From: Burkholderiaceae bacterium
Lineage (GTDB): Bacteria > Pseudomonadota > Gammaproteobacteria > Burkholderiales > Burkholderiaceae_D
Reading direction: 5' to 3'
Length of the DNA: 8,067 nt
NCBI GenBank assembly: GCA_019752915.1
Contig: JAIELO010000061.1
Span: forward strand, 1 to 8,067
The notes beneath the pieces are model-generated. The model was not told where the DNA came from. It made no database searches and saw only the letters and a list, made by a program, of their open reading frames with translations. The position numbers were made by a program, and so were the translations under genes. This document shows positions 6,402 through 8,067 of this stretch, one piece after another. The first letter of the stretch is position 1; each line of letters starts with the position of its first letter.

Positions 6402-7970
6402 ATGTCATCGTCCCAGTCCCAGCTCAGCCAGCCCCGCATTCTGCCGGGCAGCCAGCAGTTCGCCATGCCCGGCGCGCGTGCGATCGGGCCGGTCGATGCC
6501 GCCCTTTTGCTGGAAATTACCGTGCGCCTGCGCGCCGCCGCCAGTGATGCTGCGGACGAGGCTGCAGCCACGGGCGAGCAGTTGCCGCGTCAGCGCAGCT
6601 ATCTGAGCCGCAGTCAGTGTGCTGCGGCGCATGGTGCGAGCGAGGCCGATGTCGCGCGGGTGCGGGCGTTTGCAGCACGGTACGGCATGCACGTGCTGTC
6701 GATTAGCATTGCCGAGCGTCGCGTGGTGCTTTCCGGCACGGCGCAGCAGATGGCGTTAGCGTTCGGCGTACAGTTGCAGCAGTATCAGTCAGCTGATGGC
6801 AGTTTCAGGGGGCGTACCGGCGAGCTCAGTGTTCCGGCCGAGCTGGCTGATGTGGTGGAAGGCGTGTTCGGCCTCGACGACCGGCCAATTGCTGCGCCGC
6901 GCTTCCGGCAGCGCGCCGCGCAAACCGGGGGCGGCGCGCTGGTGACGGCCTACACGCCACTGGAACTGGCACAGCTGTATCAGTTCCCGGCGGGACTCGA
7001 TGGCAGCGGCCAGTGCATTGCCCTGATCGAGCTGGGCGGGGGCAGCCGCGCGGCGGATCTGCGCGCCTATTTCAAAGTACTGGGGCTCAAGCCGCCGCAG
7101 GTGCGCAGCATCGCCATCGATCACGCTGCAAATCGTCCCGGTCATGATGCCAGTGCCGACACGGAGGTGATGCTGGATATCGAAATCGCCGGTGCCGTGG
7201 CGCCGGGGGCGCGGATCGCCGTGTATTTTGCCCCCAACAACGAACGCGGCTTTCTCGATGCCGTGACGGCAGCAGTGCATGACGACGTCAATCGCCCCAG
7301 CGTGATTTCGATTAGCTGGGGTGCGCCAGAGTCGGCCTGGACCGAGCAGGCCATGAGTGCCATCGAGCAGGTCTTCAGTCTGGCAGCGAGCATGGGCGTG
7401 ACGATTCTGTGTGCGGCGGGTGACAACGGTGCCACGGACGGTGTTAGCGACGGCCAGCTGCACGTGGATTTTCCCGCTTCGGCACCGCATGCGCTGGCCT
7501 GCGGCGGCACCCGCATCGTGGTCTATCCCGACTGCCCGCTGTGCGAAGTGGTGTGGAATGGCGGGCCGGCGATGGCCACTGGCGGTGGCTTTAGCGCCTA
7601 TTTCAGCCGGCCCGGCTATCAGGCGCAGCTCATGGAGCAGGGGCTGTACCGCGGCGTACCCGATGTGACCGGTCATGCCGATCCGGCCAGCGGCTATTGC
7701 ATCCGGGTCAACGGTCAGGAGCAGATCGTCGGTGGTACCAGCGCCGTTGCGCCGCTGTGGGCGGGTCTGCTGGCGCGTATCAATCAGCAGCTTGGCTATC
7801 CGGTGGGCTTTCTGCAGCCTTTACTATATGGGGCGCTGCGCGGACATGGCGGCACCCGCGATGTGGTGCAGGGCAGCAACGGTGCCATGGAGGGTGTGCC
7901 GGGCTGGGATGCCGGTAGTGGCTGGGGGAGCCCGGTCGGCAGCCGGCTGCTGCAGCTACTCAGTGGCTAG
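6402..7970 (+). CDS. Kumamolisin-like S53 (sedolisin) serine-carboxyl peptidase with prodomain
   Basis: This is a 522-residue proenzyme of an endopeptidase family that works at acid pH. Residues about 20-165 are the pro-kumamolisin activation domain, ending in the typical VVEGVFGLDDRP (151-162). The mature domain begins near AYTPLELAQLYQFP (183-196) and closely follows kumamolisin. The catalytic residues are Glu255 and Asp259 (DTEVMLD), oxyanion Asp341 (AAGDNG) and nucleophile Ser447 (GGTSAVAP). The Asp259-Asp341 distance of 82 equals that of kumamolisin (Asp82-Asp164). The C-terminal calcium site is represented by Asp487-Val488 and GWD (501-503). Length is normal and no catalytic residue is missing. 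Two points are odd. The first 30 residues are polar and give no Sec signal peptide, although the start is well fixed by AGGAGA. There is also a CPLC motif (378-381) at a place where kumamolisin, as I recall it, has no cysteines. The gene stands alone on the plus strand, divergent from the phosphatase. Confidence 0.95.
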   Translation: MSSSQSQLSQPRILPGSQQFAMPGARAIGPVDAALLLEITVRLRAAASDAADEAAATGEQLPRQRSYLSRSQCAAAHGASEADVARVRAFAARYGMHVLSISIAERRVVLSGTAQQMALAFGVQLQQYQSADGSFRGRTGELSVPAELADVVEGVFGLDDRPIAAPRFRQRAAQTGGGALVTAYTPLELAQLYQFPAGLDGSGQCIALIELGGGSRAADLRAYFKVLGLKPPQVRSIAIDHAANRPGHDASADTEVMLDIEIAGAVAPGARIAVYFAPNNERGFLDAVTAAVHDDVNRPSVISISWGAPESAWTEQAMSAIEQVFSLAASMGVTILCAAGDNGATDGVSDGQLHVDFPASAPHALACGGTRIVVYPDCPLCEVVWNGGPAMATGGGFSAYFSRPGYQAQLMEQGLYRGVPDVTGHADPASGYCIRVNGQEQIVGGTSAVAPLWAGLLARINQQLGYPVGFLQPLLYGALRGHGGTRDVVQGSNGAMEGVPGWDAGSGWGSPVGSRLLQLLSG

Positions 7971-8067
7971 GCAGACAGAGCGCCCCCGACCCGACCCGTA
8001 TAAAAAGCACACATGCAGGAAAAAAAATGCGAATATGCGAAACTAGGGATCTGTTCGGTCAGCCAGT
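7971..8067 (+). other. 3' region of the S53 gene: short repeats, no clear terminator, possible gene start
   Basis: After the S53 stop there is no stem-loop with a T-run. Visible features are a CCCGA tandem repeat (7985-7998, just under three copies), a TATAAA box (7999-8004) without a good -35, an A8 run (8020-8027) and the tandem 8-mers ATGCGAAT/ATGCGAAA (8027-8042). An AGGA at 8017-8020 lies 6 nt before an ATG at 8027 whose frame (MRICETRDLFGQP) is open to the window end. The frame from the ATG at 8013 (MQEKKCEYAKLGIC) is also open. On the minus strand a frame ends ...LADRTDP-stop at 8043, so a convergent gene is equally possible. I cannot choose between these, so no CDS is called. Confidence 0.3.

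Noticed and set aside
6789..7676. Minus-strand open frame of 295 codons antisense to the S53 peptidase
   Set aside because: Mirror register of the S53 codons, no Shine-Dalgarno and no recognisable motif.
1..8067. tRNA, rRNA, CRISPR arrays, insertion sequences or attachment sites
   Set aside because: I saw no tRNA-like cloverleaf, no regularly spaced repeats, no transposase or integrase and no terminal inverted repeats with target duplications.

Overview
The window suggests a Gram-negative proteobacterium of moderately high GC (about 60% by eye). I favour a beta- or gammaproteobacterium, but nothing here fixes the genus. Gram-negative envelope: there is a TonB-dependent outer-membrane receptor, several proteins with Sec signal peptides and a Pho-box-like promoter. 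There are five protein genes, no RNA genes, no mobile elements and no CRISPR. Coding is dense apart from two intergenic regions of roughly 180-220 bp.

Minus strand, positions 4301 down to 1: an apparent three-gene operon. It runs from an exported M1-family zinc metallopeptidase (4301-1923) through a small secreted DUF6702-type protein (1926-1438, coupled by an ATGA overlap) to a TonB-dependent receptor (from 1385, or possibly 1496) that leaves the window at position 1 without its C-terminal part. Upstream at 4302-4478 is an AT-rich promoter region. It has an extended -10 element, a perfect 6-3-6 inverted repeat beside it that looks like an operator, a GC-rich hairpin and a 10-bp direct repeat. 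The operon combines a peptidase, a small exported protein and an outer-membrane importer, which would suit processing and uptake of an unknown substrate.

Minus strand, 6179-4479: an exported alkaline phosphatase of the PafA type. All catalytic and zinc-binding positions I could recall for PafA are present at matching spacings. Upstream at 6256-6273 is a good match to a PhoB binding site (two 7-mers 11 bp apart), followed 10 bp later by a -10-like TAACAT. This suggests the phosphatase is induced by phosphate starvation.

Plus strand, 6402-7970: a kumamolisin-like S53 (sedolisin) serine-carboxyl peptidase with its prodomain. It is transcribed divergently from the phosphatase and has a strong Shine-Dalgarno, but no visible signal peptide and an unusual CPLC motif. 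The last 97 bp contain no convincing terminator and perhaps the start of another gene.

Overall this is a neighbourhood of hydrolases, most of them exported, plus an importer, consistent with scavenging of peptides and phosphate. The most interesting points are the M1/DUF6702/receptor operon with its candidate operator, the predicted mature N-terminal histidine of the DUF6702 protein, the Pho-box/PafA pairing and the S53 protease without a signal peptide.
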